In this document: positions 55,334 to 63,703 of the stretch, piece by piece
Layout: every line of letters begins with the position of its first letter
Position numbering within the stretch: the stretch's first letter is position 1
NCBI GenBank assembly: GCA_041398785.1
Contig: JAWKUA010000008.1
Location: 122,001-186,000 of the forward strand
DNA length: 64,000 nucleotides
From: Planctomycetaceae bacterium
GTDB taxonomy: Bacteria > Planctomycetota > Planctomycetia > Planctomycetales > Planctomycetaceae
Reading direction: 5' to 3'
The notes under the pieces: model-generated
Seen by the model: the letters and a program-made list of their open reading frames with translations, nothing else
Database searches by the model: none
What the model was told of the DNA's origin: nothing
Program-made: the position numbers and the translations under genes

Positions 55334-57352
55334 ATGTCGATGTCCGAAACAACTGCCGCCCGGCCTGCCGCCGCCGACATCCCCCGAGGAAATCTGTCCG
55401 GCTTTGGCCGTTACCTGAAGCAGGACCTGGTGTCCGGATTCCTGGTGTTCCTGATCGCACTGCCGCTGTGCCTGGGGATTTCGGTGAACAGCGGTTATCC
55501 GCCGATCGCCGGACTGTTTACCGCGATCATCGGTTCCATTCTGACAACATTCATCAGCAACTCGGAACTGACGATCAAGGGGCCGGCAGCCGGCATGATC
55601 GTGATTGTGATGGGCTGCATTGAGGAATTCGGCGGCGATGGCATTGCCGACGGCTGGGCCGCGACCGACATGACGGCTTACAAGGCCGCACTGGCCGTCG
55701 GAGTCGTCGCGGCCATTATCCAGATCTTCTTCGGCCTGTTTCGAGCCGGGATTCTGGGTGAGTTCTTCCCGATCTCCGCCGTGCATGGGATGCTGGCCGC
55801 GATCGGCGTCATCATTATTCTAAAACAGATTCCGGTTGCTCTTGGTGTTTCCGCCAAAGGCAGCCCGTTTGAACTGCTCAGAGGCATTCCGGGATTTTTC
55901 GCGGAAGCGAATCCTGCGATCGCTGCCATCGGATTGGTCAGCGTGCTGATCATGTTTCTGTGGCCCGTCGTCAAAACGAAAATCCCCGTATTGAAGCCGA
56001 TTCCGGCGCCGCTGGTTGTGCTGCTGGTGGCTGTGCCGATGGGGATGGGATTCGACCTGCTGCACGAACATTCCTACGTGCTGAGAAATCACGAGTACCA
56101 GCTGGGTGAGCAGTATCTGGTGTCGATGCCGAAGGAAACGTTCGGCATGTTCAAAGAGGTGGCCTATCCGGATTTCAGCGTGTTGTCACAGTTCAAGGCA
56201 TGGAAGTGGGTCCTGATGTTCTTCATGATCGGCAGCCTGGAATCCCTGCTGAGCGCCAAGGCAGTCGACCTGATCGACCCCTGGAAGCGCAAGAGCAACA
56301 TGAACCGCGACATCGTTGCCGTCGGCGTGGCGAATCTTGCTGCATCGGCCGTCGGCGGCCTGCCCATGATATCGGAAATCGTCCGCAGCCGGGCAAACAT
56401 CGACAACGGTGCCCGCACCCGGTTCGCCGACATGTGGCATGGGGTCTTTCTGCTGCTATGCGTGGCGCTAATCCCAATGGTCCTGCACTGGATTCCTCTG
56501 GCTGCGCTGGCGGCCATGCTGGTTTACACCGGCTACCGGCTGGCCCATCCAACTGAGTTCGTGCATGTGTATCGCATCGGCCGCGAGCAGCTGGCAATCT
56601 TCGTCACCACGCTCGTGATGGTGCTCGCGACGGACCTGCTGATCGGCGTTGCCGCGGGCATCCTGCTGAAGATGGTGATTCACGTGGCGAACGGTGTGCC
56701 CGTTTCGTCGCTGTTCAAGCCGTACATCGAAGTGCAGGAAATCGACGACAAGACCAGCGTCATCCTGGCGCGCGAGTCCGCCGTGTTCAGCAACTGGATT
56801 CCCTTCCGCCGGCAGATTGAAGACATCGGACTGGTCCAGCGGCGCAATCTGATTATCGATCTGTCCGACACGAAACTTGTCGACCACAGCGTCATGGGCA
56901 AGCTGGAAGAAATGAAACGGGACTTCGACCAGGAGGGGCTGGGCTTTGAAATCCGCGGGCTGGAAACGCTGCAGCCGTTCACGAATGACGCTCATGCCGC
57001 CCGAAAGAAGGGCCTTGCCAGCATCCGGCGGCTAACCGTGGTGGCCGATGTCGAGATTGAAGACTGGCTGGAGAAGGAATTCGTCGATCGCGGAGCGACC
57101 GGATATACGGCGCTGCCCTGTTCGGGTGTGGGACGTCGTGATCTGCAGAACGGCCACCATCACAAGAAGCAGCAGGTACGCATCGAGGTTGTTGTCCCGC
57201 CTGACATTTGTGACAACCTGATGACGTTTATTCATCAGGAAGTGCTGCCGACGCACCACGTGACAGCCTGCGTCGAAACCGTCGATGTGATCTTCCGCGA
57301 CCAGTTTGAGTCCCGGACGGAGCACGACGAACACGTCGCCGCCGGGCATTGA
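55334..57352 (+). CDS. SulP-family anion (likely bicarbonate) transporter with STAS and PII/SbtB-like domains
   Basis: This 672-residue protein has a SulP membrane domain (residues ~25-450; GFLVFLIALPLCLGISVNSGYPPIAGLFTAI, GPAAGMIVIV, SEIVRSRANIDNGARTRFA). A STAS domain (~465-560; LIIDLSDTKLVDHSVMGKLEEM) follows, then a C-terminal ~95-residue domain (567-660) with the PII pattern: LTVVADVEIEDW, the T-loop region GATGYTALPCSGVGRRD, and VRIEVVVPPDICDNLMTFIHQEVL. It resembles the SbtB/PII-like proteins that regulate cyanobacterial bicarbonate uptake in trans. It is six bases after the preceding gene, so it belongs to the dab operon. BicA-like uptake is inferred. Confidence 0.85.
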   Translation: MSMSETTAARPAAADIPRGNLSGFGRYLKQDLVSGFLVFLIALPLCLGISVNSGYPPIAGLFTAIIGSILTTFISNSELTIKGPAAGMIVIVMGCIEEFGGDGIADGWAATDMTAYKAALAVGVVAAIIQIFFGLFRAGILGEFFPISAVHGMLAAIGVIIILKQIPVALGVSAKGSPFELLRGIPGFFAEANPAIAAIGLVSVLIMFLWPVVKTKIPVLKPIPAPLVVLLVAVPMGMGFDLLHEHSYVLRNHEYQLGEQYLVSMPKETFGMFKEVAYPDFSVLSQFKAWKWVLMFFMIGSLESLLSAKAVDLIDPWKRKSNMNRDIVAVGVANLAASAVGGLPMISEIVRSRANIDNGARTRFADMWHGVFLLLCVALIPMVLHWIPLAALAAMLVYTGYRLAHPTEFVHVYRIGREQLAIFVTTLVMVLATDLLIGVAAGILLKMVIHVANGVPVSSLFKPYIEVQEIDDKTSVILARESAVFSNWIPFRRQIEDIGLVQRRNLIIDLSDTKLVDHSVMGKLEEMKRDFDQEGLGFEIRGLETLQPFTNDAHAARKKGLASIRRLTVVADVEIEDWLEKEFVDRGATGYTALPCSGVGRRDLQNGHHHKKQQVRIEVVVPPDICDNLMTFIHQEVLPTHHVTACVETVDVIFRDQFESRTEHDEHVAAGH

Positions 57353-57401
57353 GTCGATTCCCGCTCGCCTAACCTGGCGGGCCATGCATTTGCGCAAAAG
57401 A

Positions 57402-57439
57402 AAACGGCTGCCGTGTTCCGGGGAACACGACAGCCGTTT
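57402..57439. terminator. Intrinsic terminator between convergent operons
   Basis: A 17-bp stem with one mismatch (AAACGGCTG..., two-base loop) is followed on the minus strand by TTTTCTTTTG and on the plus strand by a weaker T-rich tail. It serves the histone-like gene and probably the dab operon. Confidence 0.85.
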
Positions 57440-57464
57440 CTGATTCGGTTTCCGGGGAATCCGA

Positions 57465-57758
57465 TTACGACTTCTTCGCAGCGGGCTTCCGAGTCGTGGT
57501 GCGCTTGGCACCGGTTCGTGCCTTGGTTGACTTGGCAGCGCTGGTCTTCGGCTTGGAAGCCGTGCTCTTGGCTGCGGTTGTCTTCTTCGCTGTGGTCCGG
57601 GCCGCCCCTGTCTTAGCCTTGGTTGACTTGGCAGCAGTCGCACGCTTCGTGGTGGACTTCGCAGCACCGGCCTTTGACTTGGTGGACCTGGCAGCCGTCG
57701 CACGCTTTGCGGTCGACTTCGCAGCAGGCTTTGCCGAGGTGTTGCTTCTTGTAGCCAT
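57465..57758 (-). CDS. Histone H1/Hc2-like Lys-Ala-rich DNA-binding protein
   Basis: This 97-residue protein is made of Lys/Ala/Thr/Ser repeats (SAKPAAKSTAKRATAA, KSTKAKTGAARTTAKKTTAAK), typical of bacterial histone H1-like nucleoid proteins that bind and compact DNA. There are no acidic or aromatic residues to speak of, so it is likely unstructured until bound. The GGAGGA Shine-Dalgarno precedes the ATG. Strong repeat nature means paralogs or length variants are common. Planctomycete nucleoids are highly condensed, which fits. Confidence 0.85.
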   Translation of the reverse strand: MATRSNTSAKPAAKSTAKRATAARSTKSKAGAAKSTTKRATAAKSTKAKTGAARTTAKKTTAAKSTASKPKTSAAKSTKARTGAKRTTTRKPAAKKS

Positions 57759-58362
57759 TCCTTGATTCCTCCGTGGGAAGAAAGTCGGCACGCTTAGGTG
57801 AATGGACTGTTGGGCGGTGCCGGACCTGTCAACAATCTCGGAATTCCACTGAGCCGATGTGCCGCACCATTACGGTCACTCTTCGACTCGTGCGGGAGTG
57901 TAAGCCAGTTCCGAAAAATGCGTCAATCCGAAATCGTTGGCTGCCATCACCTTCCCTCGATTTGGATTTCTGTAAGTTTGCACCCCGGCGACTTCCGGCA
58001 GTTTCCGCCGATCGCGCCACCGAAACAAGTCCCCCGGATTGACGAACGAACAGCAACCAAAACCGAGAGGATTTGCCGTTACGACGCATCCGGCATTCAC
58101 ACGGTTGAAGTTGACCGATGCCAGTTGCAGAATCCCGTGACACTCACGCGCAGCACGGCCCGCAACGTTGTGAGACGCGTTTATTTCGAGTCAAAGGCGA
58201 AGTCATTCGGCCGACTCGCGCGCGACAATCTCGCCGGTGGCTCGTGTCACACGACTCATGGCGAACCCCGGCTTTCCGTCGGCGGTAGAACGAATCCGTA
58301 CCGTTGAATCGGCACGCTGAATTTCCCGGCCGATTGTGAAATCCCAGCAACAGAACTTCCAA
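57759..58362. other. Intergenic region without a recognised gene
   Basis: These ~600 bases lie between two divergent genes, with only chance-looking frames on the plus strand. A minus-strand frame ending at 58203 reads GREIQRADSTVRIRS and looks protein-like over ~40 residues, but it has no start or family that I recognise. Promoters of the flanking genes should lie here. Confidence 0.4.
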
Positions 58363-59553
58363 ATGCACACTTCGAACCTTGTCAACCAGCTTGCACCTTC
58401 CGCCACGATTGCCGCTGCCGCGAAAGCTCGCGAACTGCGGTCAAAGGGCATCGACGTTCTGGAATTCACGCTGGGCGAACCCGATTTCACGACGCCCGGA
58501 CACATCTGCACGGCAGCAAAAGCGGCCATCGACGCCGGACATACGCACTACACTCAGGCGACCGGAATTCCAGCGCTGAAGCAGGCCGTCTGCGATGCCT
58601 TTCAGCGGGACTACGGCGTCAGTTACAAGCCTGGCGAAGTGACCATCTCCAACGGAGCCAAGCACGCGCTGCACAACGTTCTTGTCGCCTGCTGTGATCC
58701 CGGCGACGAAGTCATCATTCCGACTCCCTACTGGGTCAGCTACAGCGCTCTGGTGGAACTTGTGGGAGCCAAACCGGTGCTGGTGGAGACAACCGAAGAC
58801 GCCGACTTCTGTATGACCGCCGACCAGTTGCGGAATGCCATAACGCCGAAAACACGGATGCTGATGCTGAACAGCCCCAGCAATCCCACCGGTGTCGTCT
58901 ACCCGGTGCAGACTCTGGAATCGCTGGCTCGCGTCGCCGTGGAGAAGGACATTCTGGTGCTGTCCGACGAGATCTACGACAAGCTGATTTACGATGGCTA
59001 CACCTTCCGCACGTTTGCATCATTCGGCGACGACGTGAAGCAGCGCACGATCATTGTCAACGGAGTCAGCAAGGCCTACGCGATGACCGGCTGGCGAATC
59101 GGCTGGACTCTGGCGCCGGCAAATGTCAGCAGGGCGATCGATGGCCTGCAGAGCCAGCAGACGTCAAATCCCTGCGGCATCAGTCAGTACGCCGCGCTGG
59201 CGGCGCTGAACGGCCCTCAGGAATGCGTGTCCGAAATGCTGCAGCACTTCCAGCAGCGCCGCGACTACGTCATTGCTCGGCTGAGAAAGATGCCGGGACT
59301 GACGTTTGCCGATCCCGGCGGAGCGTTCTACGCGTTCTTCAACGTCAGCAGCCACTTCGGCCGCACGCTTCCCGGAGGAGTCACTGTGGACAACAGCAGC
59401 GATTTCTGCACCGCTCTGCTGGAACAGGCACACGTGGCACTGGTGACCGGCGACGCGTTCGGGGCTCCCGGTTACGTACGGCTGTCGTTCGCCACAAATA
59501 TGGAGACAATCGAAGCCGGCCTGGACGCGATCGAAACGTTTCTCACGACCTGA
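58363..59553 (+). CDS. Class I/II pyridoxal-phosphate aminotransferase (aspartate aminotransferase type)
   Basis: This 396-residue aminotransferase shows LGEPDFTTP, ITISNGAKHAL, the PLP-phosphate region, and the Schiff-base lysine in VNGVSKAYAMTGWRIGW; the substrate-binding Arg lies in YVRLSFA near the end. It is of the AspB/subgroup Ib type, used for aspartate or related amino acids. A GTG at 58336 is in frame; the ATG at 58363 starts the usual N-terminus. Cytoplasmic. Confidence 0.92.
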   Translation: MHTSNLVNQLAPSATIAAAAKARELRSKGIDVLEFTLGEPDFTTPGHICTAAKAAIDAGHTHYTQATGIPALKQAVCDAFQRDYGVSYKPGEVTISNGAKHALHNVLVACCDPGDEVIIPTPYWVSYSALVELVGAKPVLVETTEDADFCMTADQLRNAITPKTRMLMLNSPSNPTGVVYPVQTLESLARVAVEKDILVLSDEIYDKLIYDGYTFRTFASFGDDVKQRTIIVNGVSKAYAMTGWRIGWTLAPANVSRAIDGLQSQQTSNPCGISQYAALAALNGPQECVSEMLQHFQQRRDYVIARLRKMPGLTFADPGGAFYAFFNVSSHFGRTLPGGVTVDNSSDFCTALLEQAHVALVTGDAFGAPGYVRLSFATNMETIEAGLDAIETFLTT

Positions 59554-59629
59554 CGAGTCGTTCGGCCGGTGCATCCCGCGCGAGGGATTCCGGGACCGGA
59601 GAACGATCGGCGATTCGGCCGCCGTAGTA

Positions 59630-60409
59630 TCATCCCGACTCTCGCGCGGCGGCTGGTGATGCGGTGATTCTTTTTGTGTTGCCGTCAAAGATGCCGACGA
59701 TGCTGCACAGGTCGATCATTCCCGCGGTCTGGATATCCCTGTCGTAGCCCAGCGCCATCAGGTTTCTGGCCCCCTTACTGCGAAGAAGCGCTTCCGGCAG
59801 CGTCATTTCGCGAGTCATCTGCAGCCACGCGCAAAGCGCCAGCAGCGAAGAATCCGAAAGTTCCCACCGCGATTCGTCAACGTCCGGAATGTCCACGCAG
59901 CCGGTCAGCCGCTGCACGATGCATCCGGCAAACAACACGTCTTCGTTCGTCACGGCACCATTCGTCCCGGCGCAGACCAGGTGGATCGGGTTGCAACATC
60001 CGGCCAACTCATTGACGACGCCGGAGAGGTTCACGAACGATCCGACGAGAATTCGTTCGGCGATCCCGCATCGCAGCAGTGCTCGGGTGCCGTTGGTGGT
60101 TGTGAACGCAATCGTTCTGCCGTCGACGACGTTTGGTGAATAGTCGTCGGGCGAGTTGCTGAGTTCGAAGCCGTCGATTTTGACTCCGCCGCGTTCGCCA
60201 CCCCGCAGAACTGTGTCCGGCGATCTTTCGAACGCGGAGTTCGCTTCTTCAATGCTGCCGCAGGGAATGATGCCGGCCGCGCCGTTTTGCAGCGCGAGCG
60301 TCATCGTGGTCGACGCGCGCAGAACGTCGATCACGACGGCGATACCGTCCCTCAGCGCTTCCGGTTCGAACATAGCCGGCAACAAGTGGACGTTTAGCGT
60401 ACGAGTCAT
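59630..60409 (-). CDS. comB: ComB-like 2-phosphosulfolactate phosphatase
   Basis: This 259-residue protein is of the ComB family: VIDVLRASTTMTLAL, GGERGGVKIDGFELSNSP, TTNGTRALLRC and LVCAGTNGAVTNEDVLFAG are its hallmarks. In methanogens ComB takes part in coenzyme M synthesis; bacterial members of the same family probably act on a related phosphate ester, since no other CoM gene is present here. It is convergent with the aminotransferase gene. The start ATG is well conserved in place. Confidence 0.9.
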   Translation of the reverse strand: MTRTLNVHLLPAMFEPEALRDGIAVVIDVLRASTTMTLALQNGAAGIIPCGSIEEANSAFERSPDTVLRGGERGGVKIDGFELSNSPDDYSPNVVDGRTIAFTTTNGTRALLRCGIAERILVGSFVNLSGVVNELAGCCNPIHLVCAGTNGAVTNEDVLFAGCIVQRLTGCVDIPDVDESRWELSDSSLLALCAWLQMTREMTLPEALLRSKGARNLMALGYDRDIQTAGMIDLCSIVGIFDGNTKRITASPAAARESG

Positions 60410-60717
60410 CGCAGTGACTGCATGAAGTTGAATTCGGGAACGACGGACGAACGATAATCGAACACCAACGATTCTTCCCGTTCCAGGGTTCCGCTCTTCA
60501 ACTCGTTCCGGGGTTCCACCCTGGAACGCACTGCCAGGAAGGCTCCGCCTATCCGATCGGCCATCCGGCAGTGTGCGAAACAGCAGGCACCCTGTTCCGG
60601 CGCCGGATTACTTCAATGGAGTTCCTTATTGTCTTCGTGTTGGCTGTCTGCGGTTCAGCGAACGGAGCTTGCACGATCTGCCTTCGGAGTGATGAGTCCG
60701 GCGGCCGATGAAGACAT

Positions 60718-60741
60718 ACCCTCCCGTTGAAACGGGAGGGT
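60718..60741. repeat. Palindromic repeat, copy 1
   Basis: Perfect 11-bp arms (ACCCTCCCGTT, GA loop, AACGGGAGGGT). It has the REP-like look of interspersed hairpins in planctomycete genomes and lies in the gene-free 60410-61138 interval. Confidence 0.75.
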
Positions 60742-60854
60742 CGAAGTTTGATCGCCGTGCAGGCGAGCAAACGAGGGGAGGGCCTCCGCGCAACGGGAGT
60801 TCCCTGTGTGTCGCCCTCCCCGCGATCGAACGCCTGAACGGCATGCGTTCGGCG

Positions 60855-60878
60855 ACCCGCCCGTTGAAACGGGAGGGT
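60855..60878. repeat. Palindromic repeat, copy 2
   Basis: Same 24-base unit as copy 1 with one change in the left arm (ACCCGCCCGTT). The two copies are 137 bp apart, with a GGGAGGGC/GCCCTCCCC pair between them. The rest of the interval holds nothing that I recognise beyond the expected promoter of the following gene. Confidence 0.75.
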
Positions 60879-61138
60879 GAAACAATTTTCGCTCTGCGTT
60901 GGTCAATGCTAATCTGCCAATCGCCAAACTGCCGGAGCTCTGAAGTGCGCTTTGTGTGACGCGGTGCTGCGACGGCCGGGACCACGCTCACCGAGGGCGT
61001 GTCAGGAATTCGGCAACCCTGCAGCGGCACACGTCGTTTCAGAATCCGCGGCTCGCACAGTTGAGTATTCGGTTGAGTTTCGTCATCTTCAGGGATTGCG
61101 GACCAGCCTGCACTTCCGAAACCCAGGAGACACAAGTC

Positions 61139-62233
61139 ATGAGACGAACAGCAATGATTCTCGCGATCGCGATGATGGTATCCGGCGGCCTGGCCAGAGC
61201 GGCCGATCCGTGGGGCCTGGAACGGGGCACACCCGATCTGAAGTCGGCCGACAGGCTGGCGTTTGGCCCGGAGGACATCCTTTTCGTTGGCGACACGAAA
61301 TCCGCGGCGGTATTTGCCGTCGCGACGGGAAACACGCAGGGCGATGCATCAGCCGCCAGCATCAACATTGAAAACCTGCCGAAGAAGGTGGCCGATGTGC
61401 TGGGAGCCGGCAGTGCAACGGTCAACGATATCGCGGTGAACCCGGCAACGGGAAACGTGTTCGCCGCCGTGACCGCAGATGACCAACCGGCGATCATTCA
61501 GATCGACGGAGCCGGAAAGATTACGAAGCTATCTCTGGAAGAAGTCCGGTTTGCGAAAGCCGGTCTTTCTGATGCTCCGGAAGACAAGGAAGTCGGCGAA
61601 GGCCGCCGGCGCCGCAACAACCGCGGTGATGCAATTACCGATCTGGCATGGTTTGAAGGAAAGGTGCTGATCTCCGGACTGAGCACTCGCGAAGCTCCAT
61701 CGACGGTTCGTGAACTGAACTTTCCGTTTGCTGATTCCGATCACGGCACCAGCGTTGAAATCTTCCACGCCGCTCATGGTCGCGACGAAGACTACGCCGC
61801 CGTTCGAACGTTCGTTCCGATGATGATCGACGGTGAACCCAGCCTTCTGGCAGCTTATGTCTGCACACCGCTTGTGAAGATCCCGTTGTCTGAACTCGAA
61901 AAATCCTCCGACAAGGTGAAGGGCACCACCGTCGCAGAACTTGGAAATCGCAACCAGCCCCTGGACATGATTACCTACGAGAAGAACGGCAGGGAGTTTC
62001 TGTTGCTCAGTAACAGTGCTCGCGGCGTCATGAAGATCACGACGGCGGGACTGAGCAAGAACCCGGGACTGACAGAGCCTGTCAGCGGCGGCGGCACTGC
62101 CGGTCAAACCTATGACACTGTCGAAGCCATGCAGGGCGTGGTGCAGATGGACAAGCTGAACTCCGATCACGCGGTGATTCTGGTTCAGAATGACGCCGGA
62201 GCCCAAAGCCTGAAAACGGTGGCTCTGCCGTAG
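61139..62233 (+). CDS. Secreted hypothetical protein
   Basis: This 364-residue protein has a signal peptide (AMILAIAMMVSGGLARAA). The mature part has repeated beta-strand blocks (LAFGPEDILFVGDTKSAAVFAV, VNDIAVNPATGNVFAAV, ITDLAWFEGKVLISGLS), suggestive of an NHL/beta-propeller fold. No catalytic motif. AGGAGA lies eight bases before the ATG. A terminator follows. Function unknown. Confidence 0.75.
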   Translation: MRRTAMILAIAMMVSGGLARAADPWGLERGTPDLKSADRLAFGPEDILFVGDTKSAAVFAVATGNTQGDASAASINIENLPKKVADVLGAGSATVNDIAVNPATGNVFAAVTADDQPAIIQIDGAGKITKLSLEEVRFAKAGLSDAPEDKEVGEGRRRRNNRGDAITDLAWFEGKVLISGLSTREAPSTVRELNFPFADSDHGTSVEIFHAAHGRDEDYAAVRTFVPMMIDGEPSLLAAYVCTPLVKIPLSELEKSSDKVKGTTVAELGNRNQPLDMITYEKNGREFLLLSNSARGVMKITTAGLSKNPGLTEPVSGGGTAGQTYDTVEAMQGVVQMDKLNSDHAVILVQNDAGAQSLKTVALP

Positions 62234-62273
62234 CGGCACACGTCGATGCCGATTGTGGCAGGATCTGATTCAC

Positions 62274-62314
62274 GAAAGCGACGGACGCCAGCCGGTGCCC
62301 GTCGCTTTCTTTTT
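62274..62314 (+). terminator. Intrinsic terminator
   Basis: An 11-bp perfect stem (GAAAGCGACGG and CCGTCGCTTTC) with a 14-base loop is followed by TTTTT. It ends the secreted-protein gene. Confidence 0.9.
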
Positions 62315-62375
62315 GGATTCGAAAGCCGCCGCGGATCACCTTTTGCGGTTTTGCGTGATCAACCGACCTGGTTTC

Positions 62376-63434
62376 TCACATCGCTTCGCGGATTCGAACG
62401 CCGATCAGCGGATCCACCATCGGTGCTGTCGCCAGCGCCACCGATGACGCGCCGGCTGCCAGGTAATCGTGAACGTGCTGAGCGGTCGAGATGCCGCCGA
62501 CGCCGATCAGATGCAGCGGCAGGCCGCGTTCGGTGACGATTCGCGAGAACATCCGAGTCTGTTCGATCGACGCGACACGAGTCGCGTCGCCGCAGATGCC
62601 GCGCGGCTGGCCGTCGAACAGCAGCGAATCGTCCTTGCCGCGGACTCGCGCGGCGATCGAATTCGTCATCGCCAGACCATCGATCCAGGGACTCAGCGAT
62701 TCGACCAGGACTTCGGCGTCTTTCTTCGTTGCGACCTTGCCAATCTTGATGACCAGCGGCACGCGTCCGATTGCTTTGCGAATGTGTTCCGCGACGAATG
62801 CGGCATCGGCTGGCTGCTGGAAGAGCTGGCCGTCGGCGGTGGAAACGTTCGGGCACGAAAAGTTCGCTTCGACTCCATGAGCACCCGCGTCGACGGCCCA
62901 CGCCGCACATTGGGCAAAGTCGTCCGCAAGCTGTGTCAGCGATTCTCCGGGATCGGTGAGGGAAACGTCCTGAGTTCCCACGACGGACACGACCAGCACT
63001 TTTCCCGCGGGAAGGTTCTGCCGGGTTTGTTGCACATCGTTGCGCCAGTCATCCGGCGGCTGGGACGGCATGCCGAACGACACGGCCCAGCTTCCGCTCA
63101 TCCACCAGAACTCCGGAAGAATCTCACCGCTTTGCAGCAGCGGCCCTGTCTTCACCGGCACCAGATTTGGCAGCGGATAGCATTCGCGCGCCGAGCTGCG
63201 CACGGTCTTGTAGACCAGAATGTCGAACCCCAGCGATGCGTAGTACAGCAGCCAGCGACCGTTCAGCAGCGGTCCGGCGGGAATTCCCAGCGGCGATTCC
63301 ACGGGAAGACCGCACCACGTCCAGTCTCCCGAAACAGCGACGACGGAGGGAAGCCGGTCGGCAGGCAGCGCATCGGGAGCGTTGTCCAGATTCCATTGCC
63401 AGGATTTCGTGACATCGTAGCGGGGAAGCATCAT
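62376..63434 (-). CDS. Dihydroorotate-dehydrogenase-like flavoenzyme
   Basis: This 352-residue protein shows the DHOD fold: GIPAGPLLNGRW, FDILVYKTVR, GVEANFSCPNVS, LVIKIGKV, and LHLIGVGGIST with the phosphate-binding glycine block. The family includes PyrD and PreA-type enzymes. N-terminal ~40 residues are unlike classical PyrD, so pyrimidine synthesis is likely but not certain. Its ATG overlaps the slyX stop (TGATG), so they are coupled. Confidence 0.8.
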   Translation of the reverse strand: MMLPRYDVTKSWQWNLDNAPDALPADRLPSVVAVSGDWTWCGLPVESPLGIPAGPLLNGRWLLYYASLGFDILVYKTVRSSARECYPLPNLVPVKTGPLLQSGEILPEFWWMSGSWAVSFGMPSQPPDDWRNDVQQTRQNLPAGKVLVVSVVGTQDVSLTDPGESLTQLADDFAQCAAWAVDAGAHGVEANFSCPNVSTADGQLFQQPADAAFVAEHIRKAIGRVPLVIKIGKVATKKDAEVLVESLSPWIDGLAMTNSIAARVRGKDDSLLFDGQPRGICGDATRVASIEQTRMFSRIVTERGLPLHLIGVGGISTAQHVHDYLAAGASSVALATAPMVDPLIGVRIREAM

Positions 63435-63658
63435 CAGTAGTGCGGAGGCTTTTCGTCTTCGGCATCGCGCTGCTCGGGCGCTTCGTGCAGAGTTTCCAGT
63501 TCGTGTTCAATCCGCGCGAAGCGCTTGTCGAATTCGTTCAGCCGCGCGAAGTATCGTGTCAGCGTCTGATTCAGTTCTTCAACGTCGTGCTGCAGATGAG
63601 CCAGCGCCGTTTCAATGCGGACCAGGCGTTCCTCGGTGTGTGAATCCTGTTGCGTCAT
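63434..63658 (-). CDS. slyX: SlyX-family small coiled-coil protein
   Basis: This 74-residue protein has the SlyX pattern: an amphipathic coiled coil (RLVRIETALAHLQHDVEELNQTL, in two heptad runs) and a C-terminal PPHY. SlyX-like proteins have no firmly known function. It lies between trpB and the DHOD-like gene in one operon. Confidence 0.85.
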   Translation of the reverse strand: MTQQDSHTEERLVRIETALAHLQHDVEELNQTLTRYFARLNEFDKRFARIEHELETLHEAPEQRDAEDEKPPHY

Positions 63659-63703
63659 GAGTTGTCCGTGTGTGTGTCGCGGCTGCGTCCGGGGAAGCCG
63701 AAG

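Noticed and set aside
58203..58360. Minus-strand frame reading GREIQRADSTVRIRS and so on, protein-like over ~40 residues
   Set aside because: No start codon with ribosome-binding site, no recognised family, and it overlaps the start of the aminotransferase gene.
60410..61138. CRISPR array suggested by repeated palindromes
   Set aside because: Only two copies, 137 bp apart, without regular spacers or cas genes.
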